Positions 26,572 to 35,699 of a stretch of DNA of 64,000 nucleotides are shown here, in pieces. Source of the stretch: Alphaproteobacteria bacterium (GTDB lineage: Bacteria; Pseudomonadota; Alphaproteobacteria; UBA9219). The stretch's first letter is position 1. Each line of letters begins with the position of its first letter. The stretch covers positions 3,398 to 67,397 of the forward strand of contig JAQVBU010000012.1 of NCBI GenBank assembly GCA_028690155.1, in the 5' to 3' direction. A model generated the notes under the pieces. It saw nothing but the letters and a program-made list of their open reading frames with translations. It ran no database searches and had not been told where the DNA came from. The translations under genes and the position numbers were made by a program.

Positions 26572-27743
26572 GCCTTCCCAACAATTTCCGTTTCCGCAGG
26601 GTCGGCACAGCCTTTCTCGGCGTGAATTTTTTCCAGCGTGGTTTCGACGTGGCGGCTGAAGGCATAATCCGCTGGACGTTGGCCGGACAAATCGATATCG
26701 GGCACCATGGGACCTTCGGTTCTGACGCCAAAAAGCGCGAGTTTCAGAAGCTTCAGGGGGTGCGCGAACGCGTCGTCGGCCGCCGTGGGTTCATAACCGC
26801 AATGGACCATGCAATTGGCGCATTTTTCGTATCGGCCGGTGCCGTATTGATCCCAATCCGTATTGTCCATAAGCTCGCGGAAGCTTTTGGCATAACTTTC
26901 GCCGATCAGATAACAAGGGCGCTGCCAACCGAAAATATTCCGTGCCGGAATGCCCCACGGCGTGCAGGTGTAGGTTTGGTTTCCGGCCAGAAAGTCCATG
27001 AAGAGGGGGGACTGGCTGAAGCGCCATTTGGGTCTTCCCGCCTGCATGCTTTTTTTGCCAAGCCGGAAAAGCTCGCGGAACATTTTTTTGGTCGCTTCGC
27101 GAGTCAAGAAATGGTCCTGATTGGCGGCGCGTTCATAGGCATAACCCGGCGACACGGTTATGTCTTCGAGGCCGATGGCCATCATATGATCGAAAAAGGC
27201 CGCCGTGCGTTCGGGGACGGCGTTGTTGAAAAGCGTGCAGTTGATTGTGACACGGAAGCCTTTGGCCAAGGCTGTTTTGATAGCCGCCTCGGCACGTTCA
27301 TAGGCGCCATCCAAACAAACCGCGCGATCATGCTCCTCTTTCAGACCGTCAAGATGGACGGAGAAGTTAAAATAAGGGGAGGGGCTAAAAAGATGAATTT
27401 TTTTCTCAAGGATTTGCGCATTGGTACACAAGGTGACGTACTTTTTCTTTTCGATCAGCCGTGTGACAATTTCTCCTATTTCATGATGGAGAAGGGGTTC
27501 GCCACCAGGAATGGACACGATGGGGGCGCCGCATTCGTCAACGGCGTCCAGACATTCCTGAACGGACATGCGTTGGTTCAGGATTTCGGCCGGATAGTCC
27601 ACTTTCCCGCAGCCCTGACAGGCAAGGTTGCATCGGAACAGAGGTTCGAGCATCAGAACGAGAGGAAAGCGTTTATTCCCTTTCAGTCTTTGCTTAATAA
27701 TATAAAGGGCGACATCAAACTGCTGACGAAGAGGAACGGACAC
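26568..27743 (-). CDS. hpnH: Adenosyl-hopene transferase HpnH (radical SAM)
   Basis: Radical SAM enzyme that adds a 5'-deoxyadenosyl group to diploptene, the first step to C35 bacteriohopanepolyols. Near the N-terminus is a radical-SAM cluster motif CNLACQGC (C-x3-C-x2-C) near residues 38-45, followed by IPGGEPLLH. A Cys group near residues 310-325 (YEKCANCMVHCGYEP) is typical of the SPASM-like HpnH C-terminal region. Full length (391 aa). Other hopanoid genes (squalene-hopene cyclase, hpnG) are not in this window. First gene of an overlapping operon with the SDR and NMO-like genes. Confidence 0.93.
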   Translation of the reverse strand: MSVPLRQQFDVALYIIKQRLKGNKRFPLVLMLEPLFRCNLACQGCGKVDYPAEILNQRMSVQECLDAVDECGAPIVSIPGGEPLLHHEIGEIVTRLIEKKKYVTLCTNAQILEKKIHLFSPSPYFNFSVHLDGLKEEHDRAVCLDGAYERAEAAIKTALAKGFRVTINCTLFNNAVPERTAAFFDHMMAIGLEDITVSPGYAYERAANQDHFLTREATKKMFRELFRLGKKSMQAGRPKWRFSQSPLFMDFLAGNQTYTCTPWGIPARNIFGWQRPCYLIGESYAKSFRELMDNTDWDQYGTGRYEKCANCMVHCGYEPTAADDAFAHPLKLLKLALFGVRTEGPMVPDIDLSGQRPADYAFSRHVETTLEKIHAEKGCADPAETEIVGKA

Positions 27744-27898
27744 GGGGGAACACTCAAGGGGTTAAAGGTGAAAAAGGGTTAGAGCTTATAACGCGTTCAT
27801 CTTTTACGGGTCAATTCTTGAAACGAAAAAAGTAAAGCAGACCCGCCGTGGTTTCGTTAGAAAGACACGCGATAACAGGCTGTTGGAAAAGGAGAAAA

Positions 27899-27973
<75 letters not shown>

Positions 27974-27983
27974 ATCGCGGCTA

Positions 27984-28012
27984 TGTATAATGGTCTAACC
28001 CTCGAAGCGCAA
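27984..28012 (-). promoter_or_regulatory. Promoter of tRNA-Asn
   Basis: Minus strand: TTGCGC (28012-28007), a 17-bp spacer, then TATACA (27989-27984), ending 10 bp before the mature tRNA 5' end. Spacing and position fit a sigma70-type stable-RNA promoter. Confidence 0.65.
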
Positions 28013-28253
28013 CAGCGTAATTTCACTGAAATATAATAATTTTTGCCGTTTTCTTTGTTTGAGCCAATTTCTTTCTTCCAAGAGGTTTGGAAAATACGAA
28101 CCGCCTCCCATTCCTATACCTAAGGAACACTTTTTTTAAAAAAAAGGAAGCCGTGCCTTTGTTTCATCCTTGCAACAAGGTTAAAAACCGATAGACTTCC
28201 GTCTGTTATACATCCCCCGCGATTCGCAAAGATTTCCCAGTTGAGAGAAAACG

Positions 28254-28763
28254 ATGGCTGAAGAGACTGAGGTTAATGCTGATCCATCTATGGAGGAGAT
28301 TCTTGCCTCGATTCGGAAAATCATTTCGGACGATAAGCCTGCTGAGGATTCGGCGGAACAGCCCGAAGAACCGAAAGAGCAAGAGGATGTTCTGGAATTA
28401 ACTCAGATAATTCAAGAAGATGGTTCTGTGGAAGAGGCCGAAGAGCCCCCTCCGGAGGAACCATCGGTAGCGGAGCCGGAACCAGAGCCGGAGCCTGTGT
28501 CGCCAGCTGAGCCTTTGGTTTCAGATGATGTCGTCACGTCAGCGGCTTCGACGCTTTCGTCTCTTGCCAATACGGTCGAGATCGAGCGTCTCGCGTCAGC
28601 GCCAGGCAGCGCAACCCTTGTCGGCAACAGCCGTCGTACGCTTGAAGATATGGTGATTGAACTTATGAGACCGTTGCTCAGGGATTGGCTTGACAAAAAT
28701 TTGCAGACTGTCGTTGAGTGTTTGGTTCAGAAGGAAATTGATCGCATTTCAAAGAAAAGCTAG
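28254..28763 (+). CDS. popZ: Polar organising protein PopZ (DUF2497 family)
   Basis: Small, mostly disordered scaffold that in Caulobacter self-assembles at cell poles and tethers ParB-parS and signalling proteins. The conserved N-terminal partner-binding helix is PSMEEILASIRKIISDD (about residues 11-27). The middle (30-95) is rich in Pro and Glu. The C-terminal oligomerisation helices include LEDMVIELMRPLLRDWLDKN and the terminal VQKEIDRISKK. 169 aa, close to Caulobacter PopZ (177). It is monocistronic, with its own terminator. Its presence implies a polar cell-cycle architecture in this organism. Confidence 0.9.
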   Translation: MAEETEVNADPSMEEILASIRKIISDDKPAEDSAEQPEEPKEQEDVLELTQIIQEDGSVEEAEEPPPEEPSVAEPEPEPEPVSPAEPLVSDDVVTSAASTLSSLANTVEIERLASAPGSATLVGNSRRTLEDMVIELMRPLLRDWLDKNLQTVVECLVQKEIDRISKKS

Positions 28764-28766
28764 TTC

Positions 28767-28790
28767 CGCCTTTCTGTCAGGCGCTTTTTT
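28767..28790 (+). terminator. Intrinsic terminator after popZ
   Basis: CGCCT (28767-28771) pairs with AGGCG (28779-28783) across a 7-nt loop and is followed by C and six T. The stem is short but correctly placed 4 bp after the popZ stop. Confidence 0.6.
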
Positions 28791-28804
28791 GGGATGTCCT
28801 TTTT

Positions 28805-29128
28805 TTAGTGAAGAGTCTGACCGAAGCGAATGGTTTCGGATTCGGCTGTGTTCAGGCGTTCCGAAATATTCGAAATTTCCTGTTGCAGGTGCAGCCCGGC
28901 TTGAGCAAGGGCGCGAATTTGCTCATTATGGCTGTCTTGCTGTTTTTGAAGCCGTGCGATGGCTTCGGCCATGTGTTGAGTTGAGTTGATTTGTTGCCGT
29001 GCCGTTTCGCTGAGGGTTGTTGAAACAGCATCTCTCAGTTTGCGCAGCCATAAAACGGCGACAAAGACAAACCCCGCCGCTGAAAGAGCGACCATTCCGG
29101 AAAAAAGAAAAAAGAGGTTAGAAATCAT
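28805..29128 (-). CDS. Small membrane-anchored coiled-coil protein of unknown function
   Basis: 107 aa. One N-terminal membrane helix (about residues 5-27, FFLFSGMVALSAAGFVFVAVLWL) is followed by a helical region with coiled-coil heptads (about 40-100) rich in Gln, Ala and Glu. Start: ATG 29128 has GAGG 8 nt upstream; the frame stays open to 29167. No family recognised. It follows the lytic transglycosylase gene on the same strand by 58 bp and may be co-transcribed. Confidence 0.6.
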   Translation of the reverse strand: MISNLFFLFSGMVALSAAGFVFVAVLWLRKLRDAVSTTLSETARQQINSTQHMAEAIARLQKQQDSHNEQIRALAQAGLHLQQEISNISERLNTAESETIRFGQTLH

Positions 29129-29186
29129 GGTAAGCCTCGCCAAGAAAAAAATTGTACCATGCCGCAAAGAAAAAAGGAAAAAGAAC

Positions 29187-31181
29187 TTATCTTTTCAAGT
29201 CCTTGATAATCAACAAACGGGATTTCCCTCCCGCCAGTTTGGCGCGATAGACCTGAAGGCTTTCAATAATGCGTTGAATGTAATTTCGCGTTTCCGGCAC
29301 AGGGATAAGCTCGATCCAATCAATGGGATCAACGTGGGGCGACCGGGGATCTCCGAACACATCCATCCAATTTCTGACACGATTGGGCCCGGCGTTGTAG
29401 CTAGCGAGCGCCAAGATGTAGGATCCGTCAAAACGCTTAAGTTGCTTGGCGACGAAGGATGTTCCAATTTGAACGTTGTATTCCGGCGTATGCAAATGTT
29501 TCTTTTTATACTTCAGGCCTATTTTTTGGCAAATATCCCGGGCCGTATGAGGCATAAGCTGCATCAGCCCTCGAGCACCGGCCGGGCTGATCGCTTTTGG
29601 ATTGAAAAGACTTTCCTGACGGATAAGCGAATGAATGAAGGCTTGTTCCGGCTTGTCGGGCAATTGTGTTGAGATAAGGGGAAACCCTCCGTTTTGAACA
29701 AGCATGTTTTTTTGATTGGCGGCCTTGACCGCCAAAATGCCAAGATCCGGACGGTGGATGAGCGTTGCCACGTCGGTCAGAAGAACGAATTCGGATCGTT
29801 TCGTCGCGGCTTCGGTTGCCGCCAGAAAAAAAGTTCGCGCTTGATCCTTTTGGCCGATTTTGGTCAAACGCAAGATCGCGCGGATGTTGTCTCGGTTAAA
29901 AAAGGCGGTGCGAAAGGCTTCGGGAATAGCGGGGTCTTTTTGGGCGGTTAGGGTGGGCGCGGCATAGATGCGCGTTAAAGCCAACTGGCCGTAAAAGGTG
30001 GTGTTGGAAACAGCGGCGTCTTCGTAGGCTTGTTCGGCTTCCAGTTTGTTGCCCAAGACTTCGTAGGAGCGACCGAGCCAATACGCGCCGCGTGCGCGTG
30101 AAATGGGGGTCGAGGCGGTATCGTAAAGAGCCTGAAAATGGCCAAGGGCGAGATCGGGCCTTTTCAGAAAACGCAGCGCCAGCCAGCCGCTCATGAATTC
30201 GGCATCGACCTGCGTGCGCGGCGACGTTTGTCCGTGCTGGGAGGCGAGACGGTAAGCAAGGGCATATTGCTTTTCTTCGATGGCGCGGCGGATCATGATG
30301 GCGCGTTGCGACCACCACGCCTCCGGCTGTCCTAAAGAAGCGGGGGGATTAAGAAGAAGGGCATAGGCCGTTTTGTCGTCTTTGTGTTTGACGGCGTGCT
30401 TCAGGCGAAGATAAATCAGCCCCGGATCATTACGGGCGTCTTCCGGAACGCGGGAAAGCCAGAATGAGGCTCCTCTACGATTGTGCGCCATTTCAAGCCG
30501 GGCAGTGGCCAGAAGTCGTTTTGTGGTGTTGAGATAAGGAAACATGCGTCGGACTTGGCTTTTTTGATCGTCCCACAGAAGCCGGTCTGTTCTGTTCCAC
30601 ATATCGTTGTCGTTCAGGGCGGATGAGAAACGTTTATAGAAATCGGCTTGTTCAGCGCGGGAGAAGTTGTCTTCGACCCAGCGTTCGCGAATAAGAGCCA
30701 AGGCTTTTTTCTTTTGCCCTAATTTCTGAAGCGCATCGATGTTGCGATAAAACCCCTCAAGCATGATCGAAGGATGGTTGGTGAACCATGTCACAACCGA
30801 GCCTGGTTTAGCGCCGCGGGAGATTTTTTGTTCAGCAATCATCTGAATGTCGCGCAGTCCGGGCCAGGCCGGGTTGTCGCGCATGAAATGATCCAGTCGC
30901 TTAAAGGAATAGTGGTTTCCGGGCAAAGCCATGGCATAGCCGCGAAGAACCTTGTTCAGGATAGGATCGGGTCCTTTTTCGATAAGTTTTTCGAGCGTTG
31001 TGGCATTTCCCTTTTCCACGACGGCAAAGGCCCGGGCGTAATAGCTTTCGACCGTCTGCGTTTTCGCTTCCGCCCCAAAAAAGGGAAGAACGCCCAGAGC
31101 CAAAGTAAGAAGAAAAGAAAAAAGTCGCGGCATTTCTGTCGGAAAAAAGTTAAAAAGCAATCTTTTGATTAACAGATTCAT
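29187..31181 (-). CDS. slt: Soluble lytic murein transglycosylase (Slt70-like)
   Basis: Periplasmic enzyme cleaving peptidoglycan glycan strands with formation of 1,6-anhydro-muropeptides. A signal peptide is visible ([14 protein letters not shown] ... AEA-K). A long helical superhelix domain follows (about 60-490), then the C-terminal SLT catalytic domain (about 500-640). The catalytic Glu is in [19 protein letters not shown], followed by LMQLMP and [15 protein letters not shown]. Start: ATG 31181 or ATG 31133; the latter begins right at the signal peptide. It diverges from smpB with 39 bp between start codons if 31181 is used. Confidence 0.92.
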   Translation of the reverse strand: MNLLIKRLLFNFFPTEMPRLFSFLLTLALGVLPFFGAEAKTQTVESYYARAFAVVEKGNATTLEKLIEKGPDPILNKVLRGYAMALPGNHYSFKRLDHFMRDNPAWPGLRDIQMIAEQKISRGAKPGSVVTWFTNHPSIMLEGFYRNIDALQKLGQKKKALALIRERWVEDNFSRAEQADFYKRFSSALNDNDMWNRTDRLLWDDQKSQVRRMFPYLNTTKRLLATARLEMAHNRRGASFWLSRVPEDARNDPGLIYLRLKHAVKHKDDKTAYALLLNPPASLGQPEAWWSQRAIMIRRAIEEKQYALAYRLASQHGQTSPRTQVDAEFMSGWLALRFLKRPDLALGHFQALYDTASTPISRARGAYWLGRSYEVLGNKLEAEQAYEDAAVSNTTFYGQLALTRIYAAPTLTAQKDPAIPEAFRTAFFNRDNIRAILRLTKIGQKDQARTFFLAATEAATKRSEFVLLTDVATLIHRPDLGILAVKAANQKNMLVQNGGFPLISTQLPDKPEQAFIHSLIRQESLFNPKAISPAGARGLMQLMPHTARDICQKIGLKYKKKHLHTPEYNVQIGTSFVAKQLKRFDGSYILALASYNAGPNRVRNWMDVFGDPRSPHVDPIDWIELIPVPETRNYIQRIIESLQVYRAKLAGGKSRLLIIKDLKR

Positions 31182-31220
31182 ACATGGACGCCAACCCTTG
31201 CGTCGGGTAAAGAGAAGAGC

Positions 31221-31700
31221 ATGACCACGAAGGCTGAAGAACGCGCTCGGGCGCAAAAATACGTTTCCCTGAACCGCAGGGCACGCTTTGACTATTTTAT
31301 TACGGATACGGTCGAAGCAGGCCTTGTGCTGGCCGGAACGGAGGTTAAGGCCTTGCGTACGGGGCAGGCAAGCATTCAGGAAGCGTTTGCGCAACCTAAA
31401 GAGGGGGATATTTATCTTTTGAATGCCTATATTCCCGAGTACAAACAGGCCGGAGACCATTTGCAGCACGAGCCTCGTCGGCCCCGCAAGCTTCTTTTGC
31501 ATAAGCGTGAAGCGAACAAGATGATGGGCGCTGTGAAGAAACAGGGCATGACTTTGGTGCCCTTAGGCATCTTTTTTAACAAGCGTGGTCTTGCCAAAGT
31601 TGAAATAGGCCTCGCCAAGGGCAAGCAACAGCGTGATAAACGCGAAGCGATTAAAGAGCGTGATTGGAAACGCGATCAAGCCCGCCTTATGCGTGAATAA
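31221..31700 (+). CDS. smpB: SsrA-binding protein SmpB
   Basis: Binds tmRNA and brings it to stalled ribosomes for trans-translation. The OB-fold core is clear: [24 protein letters not shown] and [24 protein letters not shown]. The basic tail [20 protein letters not shown] inserts in the mRNA channel. Length 159 aa is normal. ATG 31221 has an AAGAGAAGAG site. The tmRNA gene (ssrA) is not in this window. Confidence 0.96.
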   Translation: MTTKAEERARAQKYVSLNRRARFDYFITDTVEAGLVLAGTEVKALRTGQASIQEAFAQPKEGDIYLLNAYIPEYKQAGDHLQHEPRRPRKLLLHKREANKMMGAVKKQGMTLVPLGIFFNKRGLAKVEIGLAKGKQQRDKREAIKERDWKRDQARLMRE

Positions 31701-31801
31701 AATTAAGGTTAATATCCTGACCGTTTCCGCGTTGTTCCGTTAAGACCGTACGCATCCCTTGCCGCAGGTGACGCTAACAAAGGTCGGCTTTTTCGATGAG
31801 C

Positions 31802-34216
31802 TTAGTGCTTCACAACCGAGGCGCGGGTTTTGGTTTCTTTTGTCGGCGGCGTGGGCGGTTGAATCTCGGCGTTTTCGTCCCACTCAATAGGGGTAACCGG
31901 ACGCACCAACGCGTGTTTCAAGACATCATCGACCGTGTCCATTGGGAGGATGCTCATGCCTTTCTTAACGTTGTCCGGAATTTCGGCAAGGTCCTTTTCA
32001 TTTTCCTTCGGAATGAGGACGGTTTTAATGCCGCCGCGAAGAGCCGCCAGAAGTTTTTCCTTTAGTCCGCCGATGGGCAGGACGCGTCCGCGCAGTGTGA
32101 TCTCGCCGGTCATGGCGACATCTTTGCGTACGGGGATGCCCGTCAGCACCGACACGATGGAGGTGACCATGGCCACGCCCGCGCTGGGGCCGTCCTTGGG
32201 CGTCGCGCCTTCAGGGACGTGGACGTGAATGTCTTTTTTCTCAAGCGTGGGCGGCTTGATGCCGAACGCGACCGAACGCGCCTTTACATAACTTTCGGCC
32301 GCTTGGACGGATTCTTTCATGACATCGCCCAATTTACCGGTCGTTATGATTTTCCCTTTGCCGGGCATGCTGACGGCCTCAATGGTCAAAAGCTCGCCCC
32401 CCACTTCCGTCCAAGCCAAACCCGTTGTCACGCCCACCAGATCTTGAGCTTCGATTTCGCCAAAGCGGAACCGCTTGACGCCCAAAAACTTCTCAAGATT
32501 GCGGCGTGTTACGTGGACCGATTTGACTTTGCCCGCGACGATTTCCTTTAAGGCCTTGCGTGCGATTTTAGCGATCTCACGTTCAAGGCTGCGAACGCCG
32601 GCTTCACGGGTATAGTAGCGAATGATATCGCGCAGGGCGTCCTCGGACATCGAGAACTCACTTTTTTTGAACCCATGCTCCTTCTTGATCTTGTGCATGA
32701 GGTGCTTTGACGCAATGGCTATTTTTTCGTCTTCGGTGTAGCCGGAAAGGCGGATGATCTCCATGCGGTCCAAAAGCGGCTGCGGCATTTTCAAGGTGTT
32801 GGCCGTACAGACGAACATCACATCCGACAAGTCGTAATCGACCTCAAGATAATGATCGTTGAACGTATTGTTTTGCTCGGGATCCAAAACTTCGAGCAAG
32901 GCCGATGACGGATCGCCGCGCCAGTCGGCGCCCAGTTTGTCGATTTCGTCCAGAAGGAATAACGGATTGGATGATTTGCCCTTCTTAAGGCCTTGGATGA
33001 TTTTGCCGGGCATCGAACCGATATACGTCCGGCGATGGCCGCGAATTTCGGCTTCGTCCCGTACGCCGCCCAAGGACATGCGCACAAAGTTGCGACCCGT
33101 CGCATGCGCAATGGATTTTCCCAAGGACGTTTTTCCGACGCCGGGGGGGCCGACGAGGCATAAAATCGGCCCTTTAATCTTGTTCTGTCGTTGCTGGACG
33201 GCCAAATGTTCAAGGATGCGTTCCTTGACCTTGTCCAAACCGTAATGATCTTCATTCAAAATCTTTTCAGCGCTTTTAATGTCGCGCCGCACCCGGGTGC
33301 GTTGTTGCCAGGGGAGACTCAAAACCCAATCCAGATAATTGCGCACAACGGTGGATTCGGCGGACATGGGGCTCATGCTCCGGAATTTTTTGAGCTCAGC
33401 CAACGCCTTTTCGCGCGCTTCTTTGCTGAGCTTCTTGTCTTCGATCTGCGCTTGGTATTCATCCGCTTCGCTGCGACCGTCTTCGCCTTCGCCGAGCTCC
33501 TTCTGAATGGCTTTCATTTGCTCATTCAGATAGTAGTCGCGCTGCGTCTTCTCCATCTGCTTTTTGACGCGCGTGCGGATGCGTTTTTCTACCTGAAGAA
33601 CGTCAATCTCGCCTTCCATAAAGCCGAAGATTGTTTCAAGCCGTTTGTTGATCGACGGTGTTTCAAGTAAAAGCTGTTTATCCGCTATTTTAAGTGCCAA
33701 ATGTGCCGCGATCGTATCCGAAAGTTTTCCGGGGTCTTCAATCTGGTTGACTGTGACCAAAACCTCTGGCGTGATTTTCTTGTTAAGCCGGATGTATTGA
33801 TCGAACTGACCAACCACGGCGCGGGCAATCGCATCCATTTCGCCGCGGTTGCCGACAAATTCCTCCACAGGTTCGGCGAAAGCCTGAAAGAACTCTTGAT
33901 TTTTGGCGAACTGCGTCACCTTGGCCCGGTGGCTTCCCTCTACCAGAACCTTGACCGTTCCGTCCGGAAGCTTCAGCATTTGAAGCACGGTGCCGACTGT
34001 GCCCGTCGTATAAAGATCGTCACTTTGCGGATCTTCCTGGGTCGGGTTTTTTTGCGTGAGCATGAGGATATGCTTGTCATCCTGCATCACGTCTTCGAGC
34101 GCGCGCACGGATTTATCCCTTCCCACAAACAGGGGAACGACCATATAGGGAAAGACCACAATGTCGCGCAGCGGAAGAACAGGGTACAACGCGCCGCCAG
34201 AGGAAGAGGTGTCCAT
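31802..34216 (-). CDS. lon: ATP-dependent protease Lon
   Basis: Cytosolic AAA+ serine protease degrading misfolded and regulatory proteins; in Caulobacter it degrades CcrM and DnaA. The N-terminal LON substrate domain (about 10-205) begins PVLPLRDIVVFPYMVVPLFV. A coiled coil follows, then AAA+ with Walker A GPPGVGKT near residue 357 and Walker B LFLLDEIDK. The C-terminal protease domain has the catalytic Ser in PKDGPSAGVAM and a Lys about 43 residues later. 804 aa, usual length. An AAGGAG site precedes ATG 34216 and a heat-shock-like promoter lies upstream. Confidence 0.97.
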   Translation of the reverse strand: MDTSSSGGALYPVLPLRDIVVFPYMVVPLFVGRDKSVRALEDVMQDDKHILMLTQKNPTQEDPQSDDLYTTGTVGTVLQMLKLPDGTVKVLVEGSHRAKVTQFAKNQEFFQAFAEPVEEFVGNRGEMDAIARAVVGQFDQYIRLNKKITPEVLVTVNQIEDPGKLSDTIAAHLALKIADKQLLLETPSINKRLETIFGFMEGEIDVLQVEKRIRTRVKKQMEKTQRDYYLNEQMKAIQKELGEGEDGRSEADEYQAQIEDKKLSKEAREKALAELKKFRSMSPMSAESTVVRNYLDWVLSLPWQQRTRVRRDIKSAEKILNEDHYGLDKVKERILEHLAVQQRQNKIKGPILCLVGPPGVGKTSLGKSIAHATGRNFVRMSLGGVRDEAEIRGHRRTYIGSMPGKIIQGLKKGKSSNPLFLLDEIDKLGADWRGDPSSALLEVLDPEQNNTFNDHYLEVDYDLSDVMFVCTANTLKMPQPLLDRMEIIRLSGYTEDEKIAIASKHLMHKIKKEHGFKKSEFSMSEDALRDIIRYYTREAGVRSLEREIAKIARKALKEIVAGKVKSVHVTRRNLEKFLGVKRFRFGEIEAQDLVGVTTGLAWTEVGGELLTIEAVSMPGKGKIITTGKLGDVMKESVQAAESYVKARSVAFGIKPPTLEKKDIHVHVPEGATPKDGPSAGVAMVTSIVSVLTGIPVRKDVAMTGEITLRGRVLPIGGLKEKLLAALRGGIKTVLIPKENEKDLAEIPDNVKKGMSILPMDTVDDVLKHALVRPVTPIEWDENAEIQPPTPPTKETKTRASVVKH

Positions 34217-34248
34217 AAGGGCTCCTTACAAGCTATCTGAAACAAATC

Positions 34249-34279
34249 ATATATGGTGTGAAGAGGGGATCATATCAAG
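34249..34279 (-). promoter_or_regulatory. Sigma32-like heat-shock promoter of lon
   Basis: Minus strand: CTTGAT (34279-34274), a 17-bp spacer, then CCATATAT (34256-34249), about 33 bp before the lon ATG. The elements match the RpoH pattern (CTTGAA, then a C-rich -10 with ATAT), and lon is a classical RpoH target. The assignment rests on sequence likeness only. Confidence 0.55.
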
Positions 34280-34390
34280 GGGGAGAATACAAGGATTCCG
34301 AAGGGGTTGTGGATATTCCGTGTGTGGAAGGACGTTGCCGAAAAGCCTTCGTCTGATTTGCGAAAAAGTCGGGCTAACGCTCTAAATTTT

Positions 34391-35251
34391 CTAGGATAAT
34401 ACCAGAGCGTTACGTTTGTTTCGTTTTGGGGCGATTTTTTTTAAGGCTCTGTCCAACTTAGGGTTAATTCCCGAATTTTTATGCACGAGAGGGCTTCCGG
34501 CTTTTTTCATCGCGACAAGGATGGGCTCTCGGGACTGGGCGGCATTGTCAAACGCCATAAAGAAGTCGGCTTGCTCGGCGAACCAAGGGAGCTGATCAAG
34601 AGACCGCGCAAAGCTGTCTTTGGCTTTCTGAGGATCGACGGGATGTCCCCCTTTTTGAACACGTAGATGAATGCGAGCAGGCAAAAGGTCGGCTAGGGGG
34701 AGTGAAATGTAAACCAGGCCGATCTGGAAGCCGTCCTTTTTTGCCAGAAGGACGGCGTCCTGATATTTTGAAGAGGACAGGGGCGTTTCGACGAGGAAGG
34801 ACTGTCTCTGCTTGACGAAAAGGGAAACAAGTTCGTCGATTCTTTGCGTCGCGATCTTAAGGGCGTCGTCCCAAGATTTGTTCGAGAGGTGAGAACGAAT
34901 CATGGCCGCGTGACCGTCGGGGCTAAGGTGCAGAAGCGGATAAGGCGAGGCCCCCTTTAAAAAAACGCGTGAGAAGGTTTTTTTTCCAGCTCCGTTTGGT
35001 CCGGCAACAAGCCACATCCAAGGGTCGTCCCCTAATAGATCTTTGATTGGGATATCGGATCGCCCTGGGTTTTTTAAAAGGGGCGGTTTCAGGACGTGGT
35101 GAATTTTACCGTTTCTGTAAACGGGGGTAGGGAGCTTGAAGACGTCGTTCATCCAAGACGCTTCCTTTGCGGCCTCGGCAAAAGATTCTTCAATCGTTCT
35201 TTGAATCTTGCCGATTTGATCCGCAGGGGTAAAAGAAAGCTCAAGAGACAT
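34391..35251 (-). CDS. Zeta-toxin-like P-loop kinase
   Basis: P-loop protein of the zeta-toxin/UDP-GlcNAc-kinase-like family, 286 aa. The nucleotide loop AGPNGAGKKTF is near residue 83; LLHLSPDGHAAMI and LVETPLSSSKYQDAV follow; and RIHLRVQKGGHPVDPQKAKDSFARSLDQL is the second Arg-containing segment typical of the family. Unusual: the Ser/Thr after the Walker A Lys, which binds Mg, is Lys here (GK-K-T). The codons create an eight-A run. No epsilon-type antitoxin gene is adjacent. It could be a degenerate toxin, a stand-alone kinase, or a slippage-controlled one. Confidence 0.7.
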   Translation of the reverse strand: MSLELSFTPADQIGKIQRTIEESFAEAAKEASWMNDVFKLPTPVYRNGKIHHVLKPPLLKNPGRSDIPIKDLLGDDPWMWLVAGPNGAGKKTFSRVFLKGASPYPLLHLSPDGHAAMIRSHLSNKSWDDALKIATQRIDELVSLFVKQRQSFLVETPLSSSKYQDAVLLAKKDGFQIGLVYISLPLADLLPARIHLRVQKGGHPVDPQKAKDSFARSLDQLPWFAEQADFFMAFDNAAQSREPILVAMKKAGSPLVHKNSGINPKLDRALKKIAPKRNKRNALVLS

Positions 35252-35699
35252 GACGATCCTTTTTGTTAGAAAACGGGCCGTGCAGTGTGAACAATCTTAA
35301 AAACCTGCTCTAAGAATACGCCCAAAGAGTTCGCGTACAAGTATCGGTTATGTCCGTATTTCTCTACCTATACTTGTTTTTTTGATGTTCCATAAAACTC
35401 AGCGATGGCTGAGGACGCAGTGCGCATATGCAGGCATGAAGCTCTGGGACTTGAACGGGAGGGCTGCGATGAAGTCGCCGCTTACGATTTTTCAGAAATC
35501 AATTTTTCTAAGAACAGGAAGCGCGGTCCTTATTGTCTTTTCTTCTCGTGCTGAATTTTGTTCCACTAAGAAAAATTGTGATGACGTTTTGAAAAGACAT
35601 AAGGAGAAGGGCCTGAAAGCGGTCGCATCGAACGGCGCTCAAACAAGAACAAATGTTCGCCAGATTGAAGACGTTTTATCCGAAGCGGGTCCGCGCGCT
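35252..35699. other. 448-bp region without a convincing gene
   Basis: Between the zeta-like gene (starts at 35251, leftward) and the parE stop (35700). A plus-strand frame 35382-35855, with ATG 35469 behind GGGAGGG, stays open but its last 156 bp run antisense to parE, and its sequence resembles no family. No strong hairpin or T-run was found for parE termination. It may be decayed sequence plus the promoter of the zeta-like gene. Confidence 0.4.

Noticed and set aside
26553..27782. 409-aa plus-strand ORF opposite hpnH
   Set aside because: Entirely antisense to hpnH, whose motifs are unmistakable. The long frame reflects codon bias that avoids antisense stops.
28160..28253. Promoter for popZ (TTGCAA ... 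TTATAC)
   Set aside because: The boxes lie about 30 bp apart, too far for a sigma70 pair, and no better pair was found.
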